From NCBI GenBank assembly GCA_902363255.1, contig CABIZO010000003.1, positions 434,001 to 498,000 of the forward strand: 64,000 nt of DNA, given 5' to 3'. The position numbers were made by a program, and so were the translations under genes. The notes under the pieces were generated by a model, which ran no database searches, was not told the DNA's origin, and saw only the letters and a list, made by a program, of their open reading frames with translations. Within the stretch, counting starts at the first letter, position 1, and every line of letters begins with the position of its first letter. This document shows, one piece after another, positions 8,021 to 17,481 of this stretch. The DNA is from Peptostreptococcaceae bacterium (GTDB lineage Bacteria; Bacillota; Clostridia; Peptostreptococcales; Peptostreptococcaceae).

Positions 8021-10624
8021 CTATATACTTTCTTGTCTAATATTTTCAATTATATTTTCTTTATTTATTTTTTTCATAGGAATATATGCTGAGATAAATG
8101 TGATTACAAATATACCTATTATGCATATAATAATAGCTGTGTAAGGAAGAACAAATCCAAATTGGATAACATCACCTAATATACCATTCATAAGTAAAAC
8201 AAGACCTATTCCTAAAGGAATACCATAAATTAAAGCTAAAGCTCCATATAGTAAACTTTCTAGGTATATCATTTTATTAAATCCTCCAGGAGTAACTCCT
8301 ATGGATTTAATTATGGCCAATTCTCTTTTTCTTAGGTTTATATTTGTGCTTATAGTATTTACTATATTAGTTATACTTACTAGTGAAATTACTGTAACAA
8401 ATCCATAAACAAAGATTTGCATTACCATAAGTGTATCTTCCATTGACTTTACGTCTTCTATTATATCTGATACATCATATCCATATTGATTAGCAATATC
8501 TTTTACCGTATTTCTTATATCTTCATCTCCATTTGTAGAAATATAAACCTCATTAGCATCTGTATTAAATCCAAGTTTTTTACCTACTTCATCATAAGTT
8601 ATAAATTCAAGCCCCATATAATTGTATCCAGAACTTCCTGTTGATATATCATCAGTTATAGCCATGATTTTAAATTTAATTTCTTTTTTTATTTCTTTTT
8701 CTCCGTCATACTCTGTAGTATACGCTGTAACCGTATCTCCAACTTTGTAATTTGTTAATTCAAATTCATATTTTTTACCCGGTTCTTCGTAGTAAGTTTT
8801 TCTTACAAAGATTACTCCATTTTCTTTTATAGCTTCTTTTTTGTTAAAACTACCTTCTTTAAGATTTATTTTATTTATTTCAAAATCTCCAGGTAATTTT
8901 GTTATACAGTTTGGTATATCATATACAGTTTTATTATCTACTTTTTCTTTTGATAAATAGCCACTATCATTAATTAAATCTTCATTTTCTTTATTCATTT
9001 TATTTTCTGGTACATAAATTCCCATTGCACAGTCATTTATTTCAGCGACTCTATTAATCCCAGGAATATTTTTCAACTCATTTAATGACTTGTCATCCAT
9101 AGTAGTACTTGAAGACAATCTCAAGTCGTAATTTATTTCTCCAAACTGTACTTTATTAGCATTAATAAATAAAGTCATAAATCCACTGAAAGAAATAAAT
9201 ATAACAACACTTATAATAAGCGAAAATAAAGTTATTCTAAATTTCTTTTTATTTCTTCTTAAGTTTTTATATGCAAGAACACCTTCTGCTTTAAATAGAG
9301 CTCTTACTATTTTTGAATCTTTTACTTTTCCTATTTTTAAATTAGAACTGTTTTTTATTGCTTCCAAAGGCGATATTTTAGCCGCTTGTCTTGCAGGAAG
9401 TATGGCAGAGATTAATATGGTTATTATTACGATTATGGCACTTAATATAATCACTGTTGGACTATATACTACCCTTAATGCCAATTCTCCTATCAAAGAA
9501 CTTCCATAAACACTTCCTATTATTTTAAATACCATATCTATGGCAAAGGTTCCAGCAAGTAATCCTAGAGGTATACCTATAATACTTACTAAAAAAGCTT
9601 CCATTAATACTAGTTTTGTAGTTTGGCTTTTTGTAGCTCCTATGGAATTTAATATTCCAAATTGTTTTTTACGCTCACTAATAGATATGGAAAATGCATT
9701 ATATACTGTTGCTATTGTACAAATTATAACTAAAGAAGTTACAAGTATTATGATTTTATCAAGACCTCCATTTATATTGTCATAAGCACTGGCACTTAAT
9801 AATCTTAATAAATGCTCATTGAACTCTAAATTTTCATGATATATATTATTATCATTATTATAATAATAAGAATCTTCTTCTCCATATAATTTTTCAGTTT
9901 TCAATCCTAAATTTTCACAAATAACGGCTGCTATACTATAAATTTCCTTTGGTTTATTTGCACTAATTGATACATTAACACTTTCCTTATCGCCCACAGT
10001 ATTTATGTCTAAATAAGATATGGCTGTTGTAATTTGTTTTCCATATTCAAAACCAGGTTTCTTTATTATACCTACTATTTTGTATTCTTCTTTATGAGTA
10101 TCTATAAGTTTCTCATCCTCATCCATCCAATATCCCGTTAAACTATCTCCATCTTTAGTTACTCTTTTTCCCACAGTAAGAGTAATAGTATCTCCAATTT
10201 TCTTTTCTCTTAGCAAGCTAGAGTCTTCACTAAGTACTATTTCTTTATTATTTGTTGGTAATTTTCCTTCTTTTAAAGAAATTTGATAGCCTTCAAAAGC
10301 CCCTTTATCGTAAGACTTCATTTGAAGTAAAAACTTTTCATCATCGTATTTTCCAAAGTCTAAATTTTCACTATAAGCATATTTTAATATTCCTGCATTT
10401 TTAATTACCTTACTTAAGTCTTTTTTTTGTACATCATAAATTGTTGCATGAAAATCTCCATTGTTTGATACAGTTTCTCTAATTTGATAATCCATTAAAC
10501 TATTATAAATATTTCCTATACCACAAATTAAAGCTGTTGATAATATAATTCCTATAATTGTAACTATGGTTCTCTTTTTATTTTCTTTTAAATATCTAAG
10601 TGTAAGAGCTGTATATAAATTCAT
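8021..10624 (-). CDS. FtsX-family ABC transporter permease
   Basis: An 867-residue permease with two FtsX-like units. An N-terminal membrane helix (~18-38) is followed by a large extracytoplasmic domain; helices near 285-420 end in the typical ARQAAKISPLEAIKN motif. A second helix (~455-490), another extracytoplasmic domain and three C-terminal helices ending near PMKKINKENIIENI follow. The arrangement matches exporters of the MacB/LolCDE/peptide-resistance type. The start codon follows the ATPase stop directly, and its ribosome binding site (GAGGTGAT) lies in the ATPase gene, so the two are coupled. With the HK/RR genes upstream this is probably a cell-envelope-stress or antimicrobial-peptide response exporter; the substrate is unknown. 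Confidence 0.9.
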   Translation of the reverse strand: MNLYTALTLRYLKENKKRTIVTIIGIILSTALICGIGNIYNSLMDYQIRETVSNNGDFHATIYDVQKKDLSKVIKNAGILKYAYSENLDFGKYDDEKFLLQMKSYDKGAFEGYQISLKEGKLPTNNKEIVLSEDSSLLREKKIGDTITLTVGKRVTKDGDSLTGYWMDEDEKLIDTHKEEYKIVGIIKKPGFEYGKQITTAISYLDINTVGDKESVNVSISANKPKEIYSIAAVICENLGLKTEKLYGEEDSYYYNNDNNIYHENLEFNEHLLRLLSASAYDNINGGLDKIIILVTSLVIICTIATVYNAFSISISERKKQFGILNSIGATKSQTTKLVLMEAFLVSIIGIPLGLLAGTFAIDMVFKIIGSVYGSSLIGELALRVVYSPTVIILSAIIVIITILISAILPARQAAKISPLEAIKNSSNLKIGKVKDSKIVRALFKAEGVLAYKNLRRNKKKFRITLFSLIISVVIFISFSGFMTLFINANKVQFGEINYDLRLSSSTTMDDKSLNELKNIPGINRVAEINDCAMGIYVPENKMNKENEDLINDSGYLSKEKVDNKTVYDIPNCITKLPGDFEINKINLKEGSFNKKEAIKENGVIFVRKTYYEEPGKKYEFELTNYKVGDTVTAYTTEYDGEKEIKKEIKFKIMAITDDISTGSSGYNYMGLEFITYDEVGKKLGFNTDANEVYISTNGDEDIRNTVKDIANQYGYDVSDIIEDVKSMEDTLMVMQIFVYGFVTVISLVSITNIVNTISTNINLRKRELAIIKSIGVTPGGFNKMIYLESLLYGALALIYGIPLGIGLVLLMNGILGDVIQFGFVLPYTAIIICIIGIFVITFISAYIPMKKINKENIIENIRQESI

Positions 10625-11302
10625 TTATATCACCTCGTCACTTTTTATAGTTCCATCTTCTATAGTTATAACTCTGTCTGCTTGAAGGGCAATACTCGGA
10701 TCATGAGTTATCATTACAAGTGTTTGTTTATATTTTTTTACTGATAATTTTAGTAACTCTATAACTTCTTTTGAGTTTTTACTATCTAAGTTACCTGTAG
10801 GCTCATCTGCTAGAACTATGGCAGGTCTATTAACTAAAGCTCTTCCTATGGAAGTTCTTTGTTGCTGTCCTCCACTAAGTTCATTTGGAAGATGATTTTC
10901 TCTTTCCTTAAGTCCTAAAGTTTTTAATAAATCATCTAAATATTCTTTCTGTATTTTTCTATTATCCAGCTCTGCAGGAAGCAGTATATTTTCTTTAACA
11001 GAAAGTACTGGTATTAAGTTGTAAAACTGATATATAAGACCCACATTTCTTCTTCTAAATATTGATAAGTCTTTTTCTTTTAAGTTATATATATCCACAT
11101 CATTTATATAAACTTTACCTCCACTTGGCTTGTCTACCCCTCCTATTAGATGTAGTAAAGTACTTTTACCACTTCCACTAGGTCCTACTATGGCAACAAA
11201 CTCTCCTTTATTTATAGATAAGTTTATATTTTTTAAAGCATCTACTTTTGCTTCATTTTTACCATAAGTCTTGCTTAAATTTTCAATTTTTAAAATTTCC
11301 AT
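10625..11302 (-). CDS. ABC transporter ATP-binding protein (MacB/LolD-like)
   Basis: A 225-residue ATPase powering the adjacent FtsX-type permease. Walker A is GPSGSGKST, the Q-loop is YQFYNL, the signature is LSGGQQQRTSIGRAL, Walker B is VLADEPTGNLDS and the H-loop is MITHD. The GNLDS D-loop extension is typical of the LolD/MacB subfamily. The start used here is the ATG with the GGAGGG ribosome binding site four bases upstream (protein MEILKIENLSKTYG). A four-residue longer frame has no better site. It lies about 97 bases downstream of the sensor kinase gene. Confidence 0.94.
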   Translation of the reverse strand: MEILKIENLSKTYGKNEAKVDALKNINLSINKGEFVAIVGPSGSGKSTLLHLIGGVDKPSGGKVYINDVDIYNLKEKDLSIFRRRNVGLIYQFYNLIPVLSVKENILLPAELDNRKIQKEYLDDLLKTLGLKERENHLPNELSGGQQQRTSIGRALVNRPAIVLADEPTGNLDSKNSKEVIELLKLSVKKYKQTLVMITHDPSIALQADRVITIEDGTIKSDEVI

Positions 11303-11399
11303 ATTACCCTCCATATTTTTTCACTACTTTTGTAAGTTTTAATTTATACTTTTATACTAAACTTTCACTCTTACACCAAGGTGAATCTAAAATGACAGA

Positions 11400-12647
11400 T
11401 TAGTCACTATAAGTTTTATGGAAAATAATATGGAATTCAGTTCCTTTATTTTTTTCACTTTCTACGTATATATCTCCATTTTGACTTTCTATAATAGATT
11501 TTGCCATGGCAAGTCCTATTCCAACACTGTCTTCTTTTGATGTTTTCCCTTTATAAAATCGCTTAAATATGTGAGGTAAGTCTTTTTTATCTATACCTTC
11601 TCCACTATCTTTTATCACAACTTCACAATATAGAGGATTTTGGTCATAATTTATATCTATTTTTCCACCCTGTGGAGTATGCTCTACGCAGTTTTTTATT
11701 ATATTTACAAAAGCTTCACTAGACCAATTTATATCACCCCTATAACTTGTATTTTCATCTCCACTAATACTTAGCTTAATATCTTTTATCTCCATAGGTA
11801 TTAAACTAGGTGCCACAGATTTTTTAATTAATTCATTTATTTTAACTTCTTTTTGCTCAAAATCTATAACTTTAGCTTCAACTTTTGAAAGTTTTAACAT
11901 GCTTTTTACTAGCCATTCCATACGATTTAATTGAGATTTCATCTTATCTAGAAACTCTATTTTTGTTTCTTTTGGTAAGTCTTCATACATTAAATCATTT
12001 AATATTATTAGAGATGTCATAGGTGTTTTTAGCTGATGAGATATGTCTGAGATGGTATTATTTAAAAATATTTTTTCATTATTTAAAAGTTCTACCTTTT
12101 CTTTCAGTATGTTGGTCATTTTTATCAACTCTGTTTTTAATAGACCTATTTGACCTTCTTGATTTCTATTTTTCATCTCAAAATTTCGTCCTTCAGAACT
12201 ATTGTAAACATAGTCTGTCATATCTTTTATATCATCATAAATTTTCTTAAAATAATTTAAAGCAAGAATCATGCTCAGTATTAAAATAATACAAATATAT
12301 ATCCAATTAATATTGAAAATATATTTTATACTTTCATTTATAATAGGTTCATTTTTTAAAGTTATATCACTGTTGTAATTATAATTACTTAATATTTCTC
12401 TCCCCAATTCTATATTTTCTTTTGATTTTCCTTGAGTAATAATATCTATAATTTCTTCTTCTAGCTCAGGTCTATCTGCTAGTATATTACCTATAATCGC
12501 TTGGTTATTTTCTACTACTTTATCTTTTATAATATTCAAGCTAAGTATTGTTACTAGATTACATAAAATAAGGGCTGTAAAAACTAAAATAATAAAATTT
12601 CTTATAAAACTTTTTATTTCCACATTATATCTAAACATTATTTTCAC
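11400..12647 (-). CDS. Sensor histidine kinase of the ABC-exporter two-component system
   Basis: A 415-residue kinase. Membrane helix 1 (~14-34), a ~75-residue extracytoplasmic segment and helix 2 (~112-130) are followed by a linker, the HisKA box ISDISHQLKTPMTS with the phospho-acceptor His, an N-box NIIKNCVEHTP, the DSGEGI G1 box and a GIGLAMAKSI G2 box. All catalytic motifs are intact. Its start overlaps the end of the response regulator by 17 bases. Co-location with an FtsX exporter suggests it senses an envelope-active compound and switches the exporter on. Confidence 0.93.
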   Translation of the reverse strand: MKIMFRYNVEIKSFIRNFIILVFTALILCNLVTILSLNIIKDKVVENNQAIIGNILADRPELEEEIIDIITQGKSKENIELGREILSNYNYNSDITLKNEPIINESIKYIFNINWIYICIILILSMILALNYFKKIYDDIKDMTDYVYNSSEGRNFEMKNRNQEGQIGLLKTELIKMTNILKEKVELLNNEKIFLNNTISDISHQLKTPMTSLIILNDLMYEDLPKETKIEFLDKMKSQLNRMEWLVKSMLKLSKVEAKVIDFEQKEVKINELIKKSVAPSLIPMEIKDIKLSISGDENTSYRGDINWSSEAFVNIIKNCVEHTPQGGKIDINYDQNPLYCEVVIKDSGEGIDKKDLPHIFKRFYKGKTSKEDSVGIGLAMAKSIIESQNGDIYVESEKNKGTEFHIIFHKTYSD

Positions 12648-13326
12648 TTCCGCTCCATTTATATCCCATACCTCTAACTGTTATTATAAATTTCGGATCG
12701 CTTGAATCATCCTCAATTTTTTCTCTAAGACGTTTTATATAAACTGTTAGTGTATTATCATTTATAAAATCATAAGTGACATCCCATAGTTTTTCCAAGA
12801 TTTGATTTCTACTTAAAACTATGTTTTCATTTTGAATTAAAATCAATAATAGCTTGTACTCAGCAGAAGTTAAAAATATCTCTTCACTTCCCTTATAAAC
12901 TCTTGCTTCCAGTGTATGTATACTTAAATCACCGTATTTTAAAACTTTTTTGCCCTTGTCTTCTCCTTTATTTCTTCTAACTACAGCTTTTATTCTAGAT
13001 ATAAGTTCTCTCACTCTAAAAGGCTTTATCATATAGTCGTCTCCACCAATATCAAGACCCATAACTATGTTAACCTCATCGTCACAAGCAGTTAAAAATA
13101 TTATAGGTGTGTCTTTTATTTTCTTTATTTCCTTACAAAAATCATAACCATTACCATCTGGTAACATTACATCTAAAAGAATTATGTCATAAGATTCTTC
13201 GTTTATATTTTTTCTTCCACTTTCTAAATCTTTGCATATATCTATTTTAAATCCTTCTTGCTCTAGGGCGTACTTCACCCCAAAGGCTATTGTAGAATCA
13301 TCTTCTATCATTAGAATATTTATCAT
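12631..13326 (-). CDS. OmpR/PhoB-family response regulator
   Basis: A 231-residue regulator with a receiver domain (MIEDD acid pocket, phospho-acceptor Asp in IILLDVMLPDG, T in FLTACDD, K in IKPF) and a winged-helix DNA-binding domain (LTSAEYKLLLILIQNENIVL, NTLTVYIKRLREKI, VRGMGYKW). The start is the ATG of MINILMIEDD, which follows GGAGGTAATT; a seven-residue longer frame is less likely. It is first in the predicted operon RR-HK-ATPase-permease. Confidence 0.94.
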   Translation of the reverse strand: MINILMIEDDSTIAFGVKYALEQEGFKIDICKDLESGRKNINEESYDIILLDVMLPDGNGYDFCKEIKKIKDTPIIFLTACDDEVNIVMGLDIGGDDYMIKPFRVRELISRIKAVVRRNKGEDKGKKVLKYGDLSIHTLEARVYKGSEEIFLTSAEYKLLLILIQNENIVLSRNQILEKLWDVTYDFINDNTLTVYIKRLREKIEDDSSDPKFIITVRGMGYKWSGSENNV

Positions 13327-13432
13327 AATTACCTCCAAAATTTCCATTATTTATAATTATTATACAATAAGTTAAAAAATATAATAAGAGTCCTTAATGT
13401 GACATTCTAGTCATAATATTTTTAATAAATAA

Positions 13433-13536
13433 AAAATTCGCTTCGCTCATATCGTCAACGAGATGCCTTCGCTACCACTTCAAGCCACTGTGTGGGCGCC
13501 ATGAAATTTCAGGCAACGACCTTGCTCAAAATTTAC
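13433..13536. repeat. Dispersed repeat, diverged member in a GC-richer island
   Basis: This intergenic stretch carries ATTCGCTTCGCTCATATCGT...CAACG and later CAACGACCTTGCTCAAAATT. It resembles the unit tandemly repeated at 47.5 kb and a single copy at 38.1 kb (shared core AATTCRCTTCGCTCAT, then CAACG, then a TTGCT element). It is noticeably richer in G+C than its surroundings. The remainder of the 350-base gap (13327-13680) holds the promoter region of the downstream regulator and a terminator. Confidence 0.6.
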
Positions 13537-13627
13537 TTTTTTACTATTTCTTAGACGCAATGATAATACTTTGACCTAGAAGTTTTCCACAGTTGAAAAA
13601 GCAACATAATTTCCTTGTAAGTAAAAA

Positions 13628-13671
13628 AAGTATCCATAATTTTTATTTAAATTTATAGATACTCTTCTTTA
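13628..13671 (-). terminator. Terminator after the second kinase gene
   Basis: On the minus strand the outer stem GAGTATC...GATACT is followed by TTTTTTTAC. The loop is long and AT-rich. Confidence 0.6.
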
Positions 13672-13680
13672 TATTTATTT

Positions 13681-15087
13681 TTATTCTTTATGCAAAGTTA
13701 TTATAAATTCTGTTCCATGATTAACTTCACTTATTACACTTATACTACCATTATGGGCATCTACAATGCTTTTTACTATTGCCAAACCAATTCCTATGCC
13801 ACCAGTTTCTTTGTCCCTTGATTTATCAACTCTATAAAATCTTTCAAATATAAATCTAATATCATCTTTTGGAATTCCGATTCCATTATCTTTAATAGAT
13901 ATAATTACATTGTTGAAATCTTCATATGCTTTTATGTGTATTTTTCCATTGGTATTCGTATATTTAATAGCATTGGATAATAAGTTTGTTAATACCTGTG
14001 TAAACTGTTCCTTATCAATATTAATATATATATCTTCCAAATCATAAGTTATTTTTATATCTTTTGATAAAGCATCACCCTCATAATTGTAAATAAGATG
14101 TTGTATAAACTCATTTAAATTAACTTTACTTTTATGTAATATGGTACTTTCACTATCATATTTTGATAGTATTCTAAGTTGTCCTACTAAATTACTAAGC
14201 CTAGTGGTCTCTTCTCTTATACTACTAAGCCTTTCAGGAGTTGCCTCCCATATTCCATCTATCATACAATCTAAGTGACCTTGAATACTTGTTAAAGGTG
14301 TTCTAAGCTCATGAGCCACGTCTGTCGTTATCCGCTTTCTAAGTAACTCTTGTTCATTTAACATATAAGATAATTTATTAATTGATTCAATTAATTCTTT
14401 AACTTCTTTGATATTACTATTGTATTTAAGCTTATCATTATATTTTCCATCGCTCATATTTTTCGCTTTAGATGATACCTTTTCTATTGAGCTGGAAATT
14501 GATTTTGATATAATAAATGCAATTAATACTACACTTCCTATGGATATAAGACTTACTACTTTTATAAAATCATTTATTATATTTAAAAACATAATATCAT
14601 TTTCCATATAATATAAAGACTTATAATATGAAATTTGAGCATATCCCATTTTACTCTTATTTTCATTATATATATTAACTTTATATTCATCTAATTTAGG
14701 AGTCCAATTTTCTTCTATCCTTTGCATATTTTTTCTTATATTATTTAATATTTCATTTGATTCACTTTTTTCATCTTCTAAAATTCCATATACTAGTTGA
14801 TTATTTTTATCATAAACTTCCAAGACGATTCCTTTTTCTATGGAATCTTCAGCTAATTTTTTTATTAAGTATACATCCCAATTTTTATCTTTGTATATAT
14901 TGTTCAAATCAAAGTTTATTAAATGATTTACTTCTGATTTATTACTCTCATCTACATATTTTCCAAACTCAGATTCAAATGCTTTTCCCACAAATATTGT
15001 TATTGATAAGATAGTTAATACTATAATTGTTAAGAAAGATATTATTATTATATTTCTTAAGGAAATACTTTTATTTTTTAAGTCCAA
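13681..15087 (-). CDS. Sensor histidine kinase, HAMP-containing
   Basis: A 468-residue kinase. Membrane helices at ~13-33 and ~176-197 bracket a ~140-residue extracytoplasmic sensor region; a HAMP linker follows (SKSISSSIEKVSSKAKNMSD). The H-box is DVAHELRTPLTSIQGH, the N-box LLSNAIKYTNTNGK, G1 DNGIGIP, F-box FERFYRVDKSRD and G2 GIGIGLAIVKSIV; all are intact. Its start overlaps the response regulator by 17 bases. No transporter follows it; a terminator lies just downstream. The stimulus is unknown. Confidence 0.93.
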   Translation of the reverse strand: MDLKNKSISLRNIIIISFLTIIVLTILSITIFVGKAFESEFGKYVDESNKSEVNHLINFDLNNIYKDKNWDVYLIKKLAEDSIEKGIVLEVYDKNNQLVYGILEDEKSESNEILNNIRKNMQRIEENWTPKLDEYKVNIYNENKSKMGYAQISYYKSLYYMENDIMFLNIINDFIKVVSLISIGSVVLIAFIISKSISSSIEKVSSKAKNMSDGKYNDKLKYNSNIKEVKELIESINKLSYMLNEQELLRKRITTDVAHELRTPLTSIQGHLDCMIDGIWEATPERLSSIREETTRLSNLVGQLRILSKYDSESTILHKSKVNLNEFIQHLIYNYEGDALSKDIKITYDLEDIYINIDKEQFTQVLTNLLSNAIKYTNTNGKIHIKAYEDFNNVIISIKDNGIGIPKDDIRFIFERFYRVDKSRDKETGGIGIGLAIVKSIVDAHNGSISVISEVNHGTEFIITLHKE

Positions 15088-15754
15088 ATTTATATCCTAT
15101 CCCATAAACTGTTTGTATAATTTTGCAGTCCTTTGGATTTTCTTCGATTTTTTGTCTTAAATTCTTTATGTGGCAATCAACTGCACGATCATCTTTTTCA
15201 TAATATCCTTCTTCTAATTGTTCTAATATTTCAGCTCTTGTATATACTTTGTGTGGATTAGATACTAAAAGTAATAATATTTTATATTCTGTATTAGTTA
15301 ATGAAACAAGTTCATTTCTGATCTTCACTTCATAAGACAAAGTATCTATTTCTACTTCATCTCCAATTTTTATTATATTGTTATCACTTATTTTATTACT
15401 TCTTTTTAAAATCACTTTTATTCTAAGTACTAATTCTCTAACATTAAATGGTTTACATAAATAATCGTCACAACCTAAATTAAAACCTTCTATCCTGTCT
15501 TCATCTTCAATTTTTGCTGTAAGCATTATTATAGGTACTTCAGATTTTTTTCTGATATATTTACATACATCTTCTCCGCTTATATCTGGCAACATTCTAT
15601 CTAAAACTATTAAATCATAGTCTATATTTTCAAAGTATTCTATTGCAGTTTTCCCATCATAAGCAAGTGTAGTTTCATATTTTTCTCTATCTAAATATGC
15701 TTTTACAAATTCACAAATTTTCTGTTCATCATCAACTACTAATATTTTTATCAT
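15071..15754 (-). CDS. OmpR/PhoB-family response regulator
   Basis: A 227-residue regulator that pairs with the overlapping kinase. Receiver motifs are VVDDEQ, LIVLDRMLPD (phospho-acceptor Asp), MLTAK and CKPF. The C-terminal winged helix shows LTNTEYKILLLLVSNPHKVYTR, AVDCHIKNLRQKI and VYGIGYKF. It is first in a two-gene operon; mgtE ends 123 bases upstream and is separated from it by a terminator. Confidence 0.94.
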   Translation of the reverse strand: MIKILVVDDEQKICEFVKAYLDREKYETTLAYDGKTAIEYFENIDYDLIVLDRMLPDISGEDVCKYIRKKSEVPIIMLTAKIEDEDRIEGFNLGCDDYLCKPFNVRELVLRIKVILKRSNKISDNNIIKIGDEVEIDTLSYEVKIRNELVSLTNTEYKILLLLVSNPHKVYTRAEILEQLEEGYYEKDDRAVDCHIKNLRQKIEENPKDCKIIQTVYGIGYKFGLKK

Positions 15755-15820
15755 ATAATTTCTCCTACAAAATTTAGTATATCTTTAATATTTTTTATGT
15801 TAAACATATTTATACTATAA

Positions 15821-15848
15821 AAAGACCTGTTATAACAGGTCTTTTATA
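15821..15848 (-). terminator. mgtE terminator
   Basis: A perfect inverted repeat AAAGACCTGT-TATA-ACAGGTCTTT; on the minus strand it is followed by a T-run. It lies 30 bases past the mgtE stop and insulates the downstream two-component system. Confidence 0.88.
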
Positions 15849-15877
15849 GCATTTTATTCTCTCATGCGAAACGAATT

Positions 15878-17212
15878 TTATATGCCAAGTAAGACTTTTG
15901 CTAAAGTAAAGTATACCATAAGTGCAAAAGTATCTACAATTGTTGTAATTAGTGGGCTTGCCATTATAGCTGGATCAAATTTTAATTTTTTAGCTATTAT
16001 AGGAAGTATACTTCCTACCACTTTCGCTATTATAACTGTGCAAAATAAGCTTAAACATACAGTTATAGATATGGCTAATTCAGTTCTTTCCAATAAATAT
16101 ACTCTAAGAAAGTTTACACTTGCTAAAATAGTTGCAACTATTAAACTTACTCTAAATTCTTTAAACATTACCTTTAAATAGTCTTTTATTTGAATGTCTC
16201 CAAGAGCCAATCCTCTTATTACTAAAGTTGATGATTGTGAACCTGCATTTCCTCCTGTATCCATTAGCATAGGAATAAATGCTGCTAATATTACTACTGA
16301 TTGTAATACTTCATCGAACTTTTTTATTATTGATCCAGTAAATGTTGCTGATATCATTAATACTAATAGCCATATTACCCTATGTTTTGCCAATTCTATA
16401 ACTGGTGTTTTTAAATATGACTCTTCATTAGGCTTAATTGCTGCCATCTTTTGAAAATCCTCTGTATTTTCCTTATCTACTATATCCATAACATCATCTA
16501 CTGTTATAATTCCAACTAGTCTTTCTTCTTTATCTACTACAGGCATACATGTTAAATCATACTTTTTAAACTCTGATGCAACAACCTCTTGGTCTTCTAC
16601 TGTACTTGTACATACAATATTTCTATCCATTATATCTTCTATAAAAGTCTTTTCATCATTTAATATTAATTCTTTCAGATGTATTGTTCCTTTTAGTTTT
16701 CTATTTTTGTCAATTACAAAACATGTGTCTACATCTTCTTTGTCTAAAGAATCATTTCTAATATATTTTATTGCTTCTTTAACAGTCATTCTTTCTTTTA
16801 AGTCTAAAAACTCTATGGTCATCATTGCCCCAGCAGTATTTTCATCATATTTTAAAAATTGATTAATAAGTTCTCTTTTTTCTTTTGAAGTATTTTTTAA
16901 TACTTTTTTAACTATATGCGAAGGTAGTTCTTCAATAATATCTACTGTATCATCTAAGAATAATTTATCTACTATATCTTTTAATTCACTATCTGTTATA
17001 GATTGTATTATATATTGTTGCATATCTAATTCTAAATATGAAAATACTTCTGCAGCTATATCTTTTGGAAGTATCCTAAAAGCTAATACTATGCCCTCAT
17101 TTCTTAAATCTACCATATCCTTTGCTATATCAACAGGATTCAAACTTGCAAAGTATTCACTTAGCTCTAATATTTTTCTTTCTTCAATTAAACTACTTAC
17201 TATTTGTACCAT
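15878..17212 (-). CDS. mgtE: Magnesium transporter MgtE
   Basis: A Mg2+-gated channel of 444 residues. The cytosolic N-terminal superhelical domain (~1-130) is followed by two CBS domains (~135-255, ending VGIITVDDVMDIVDKEN), a connecting helix and five membrane helices. The pore signature DTGGNAGSQSSTLVIRG and the pore-lining Asp in PLITTIVDTFALM are present. In this family the cytosolic domains close the channel when internal Mg2+ is high. The start follows a GGAGGG ribosome binding site. An upstream 24-codon leader ORF and a strong hairpin (see next entries) suggest that synthesis is also controlled through the leader RNA. Confidence 0.96.
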   Translation of the reverse strand: MVQIVSSLIEERKILELSEYFASLNPVDIAKDMVDLRNEGIVLAFRILPKDIAAEVFSYLELDMQQYIIQSITDSELKDIVDKLFLDDTVDIIEELPSHIVKKVLKNTSKEKRELINQFLKYDENTAGAMMTIEFLDLKERMTVKEAIKYIRNDSLDKEDVDTCFVIDKNRKLKGTIHLKELILNDEKTFIEDIMDRNIVCTSTVEDQEVVASEFKKYDLTCMPVVDKEERLVGIITVDDVMDIVDKENTEDFQKMAAIKPNEESYLKTPVIELAKHRVIWLLVLMISATFTGSIIKKFDEVLQSVVILAAFIPMLMDTGGNAGSQSSTLVIRGLALGDIQIKDYLKVMFKEFRVSLIVATILASVNFLRVYLLERTELAISITVCLSLFCTVIIAKVVGSILPIIAKKLKFDPAIMASPLITTIVDTFALMVYFTLAKVLLGI

Positions 17213-17229
17213 AATAATCCCTCCATAAT

Positions 17230-17280
17230 AAAGAGTTCATATCATCTATAATAAAAGCTTGTGATATATATGAACTCTTT
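17230..17280 (-). promoter_or_regulatory. 13-bp hairpin in the mgtE leader RNA
   Basis: A perfect 13-bp inverted repeat, AAAGAGTTCATAT / ATATGAACTCTTT, with a 25-base loop. Read on the mgtE strand, the first arm lies inside codons 14-18 of the leader ORF. The second arm lies between the leader stop and the mgtE ribosome binding site, ending five bases from GGAGGG. A ribosome on the distal leader codons would prevent pairing. On the plus strand the second arm is followed by a T-rich stretch, but no plus-strand gene precedes it. Confidence 0.7.
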
Positions 17281-17320
17281 TTCTTTTTTCCTTTATTTCC
17301 AACCTAGGATCACTATCCAT
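17246..17320 (-). CDS. mgtE leader peptide (24 residues, starts MDSDP)
   Basis: A short ORF of 24 codons plus TAG, ending 34 bases before the mgtE start. It begins MDSDPRLEIKEKRKR and ends in a Leu-rich tail. An SD-like AAGGGTG sits about ten bases upstream, and a TATAAT-like -10 lies at about 17353-17358. The alternating acidic/proline start recalls the Salmonella mgtA leader MgtL (MEPDPTPLP), in which such residues destabilise ribosomes at low Mg2+. The ORF is shorter than usual gene-calling limits. That it is translated and senses Mg2+ is inference from position, composition and the overlapping hairpin. Confidence 0.55.
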   Translation of the reverse strand: MDSDPRLEIKEKRKRVHIYHKLLL

Positions 17321-17481
17321 ATAAATCACACCCTTTACTTTTATTTGTTTTTATTATATTAAATAAATATGGAGAACTTATGGAGTTTTATAAATCTCTG
17401 TAATTATTTATTGACCTTCGTATATAATAAAATTATAATTTCTATAATATGTAAAAATAATAAACAAGAAAGGATTTCACT

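Noticed and set aside
15864..16181. 105-codon plus-strand ORF antisense to mgtE
   Set aside because: Shadow of mgtE; it follows codon constraints of the real gene and lacks a ribosome binding site.
17213..17345. M-box Mg2+ riboswitch in the mgtE leader
   Set aside because: I could not find the conserved M-box core, and the leader is too short; the mini-ORF plus hairpin explains the region better.
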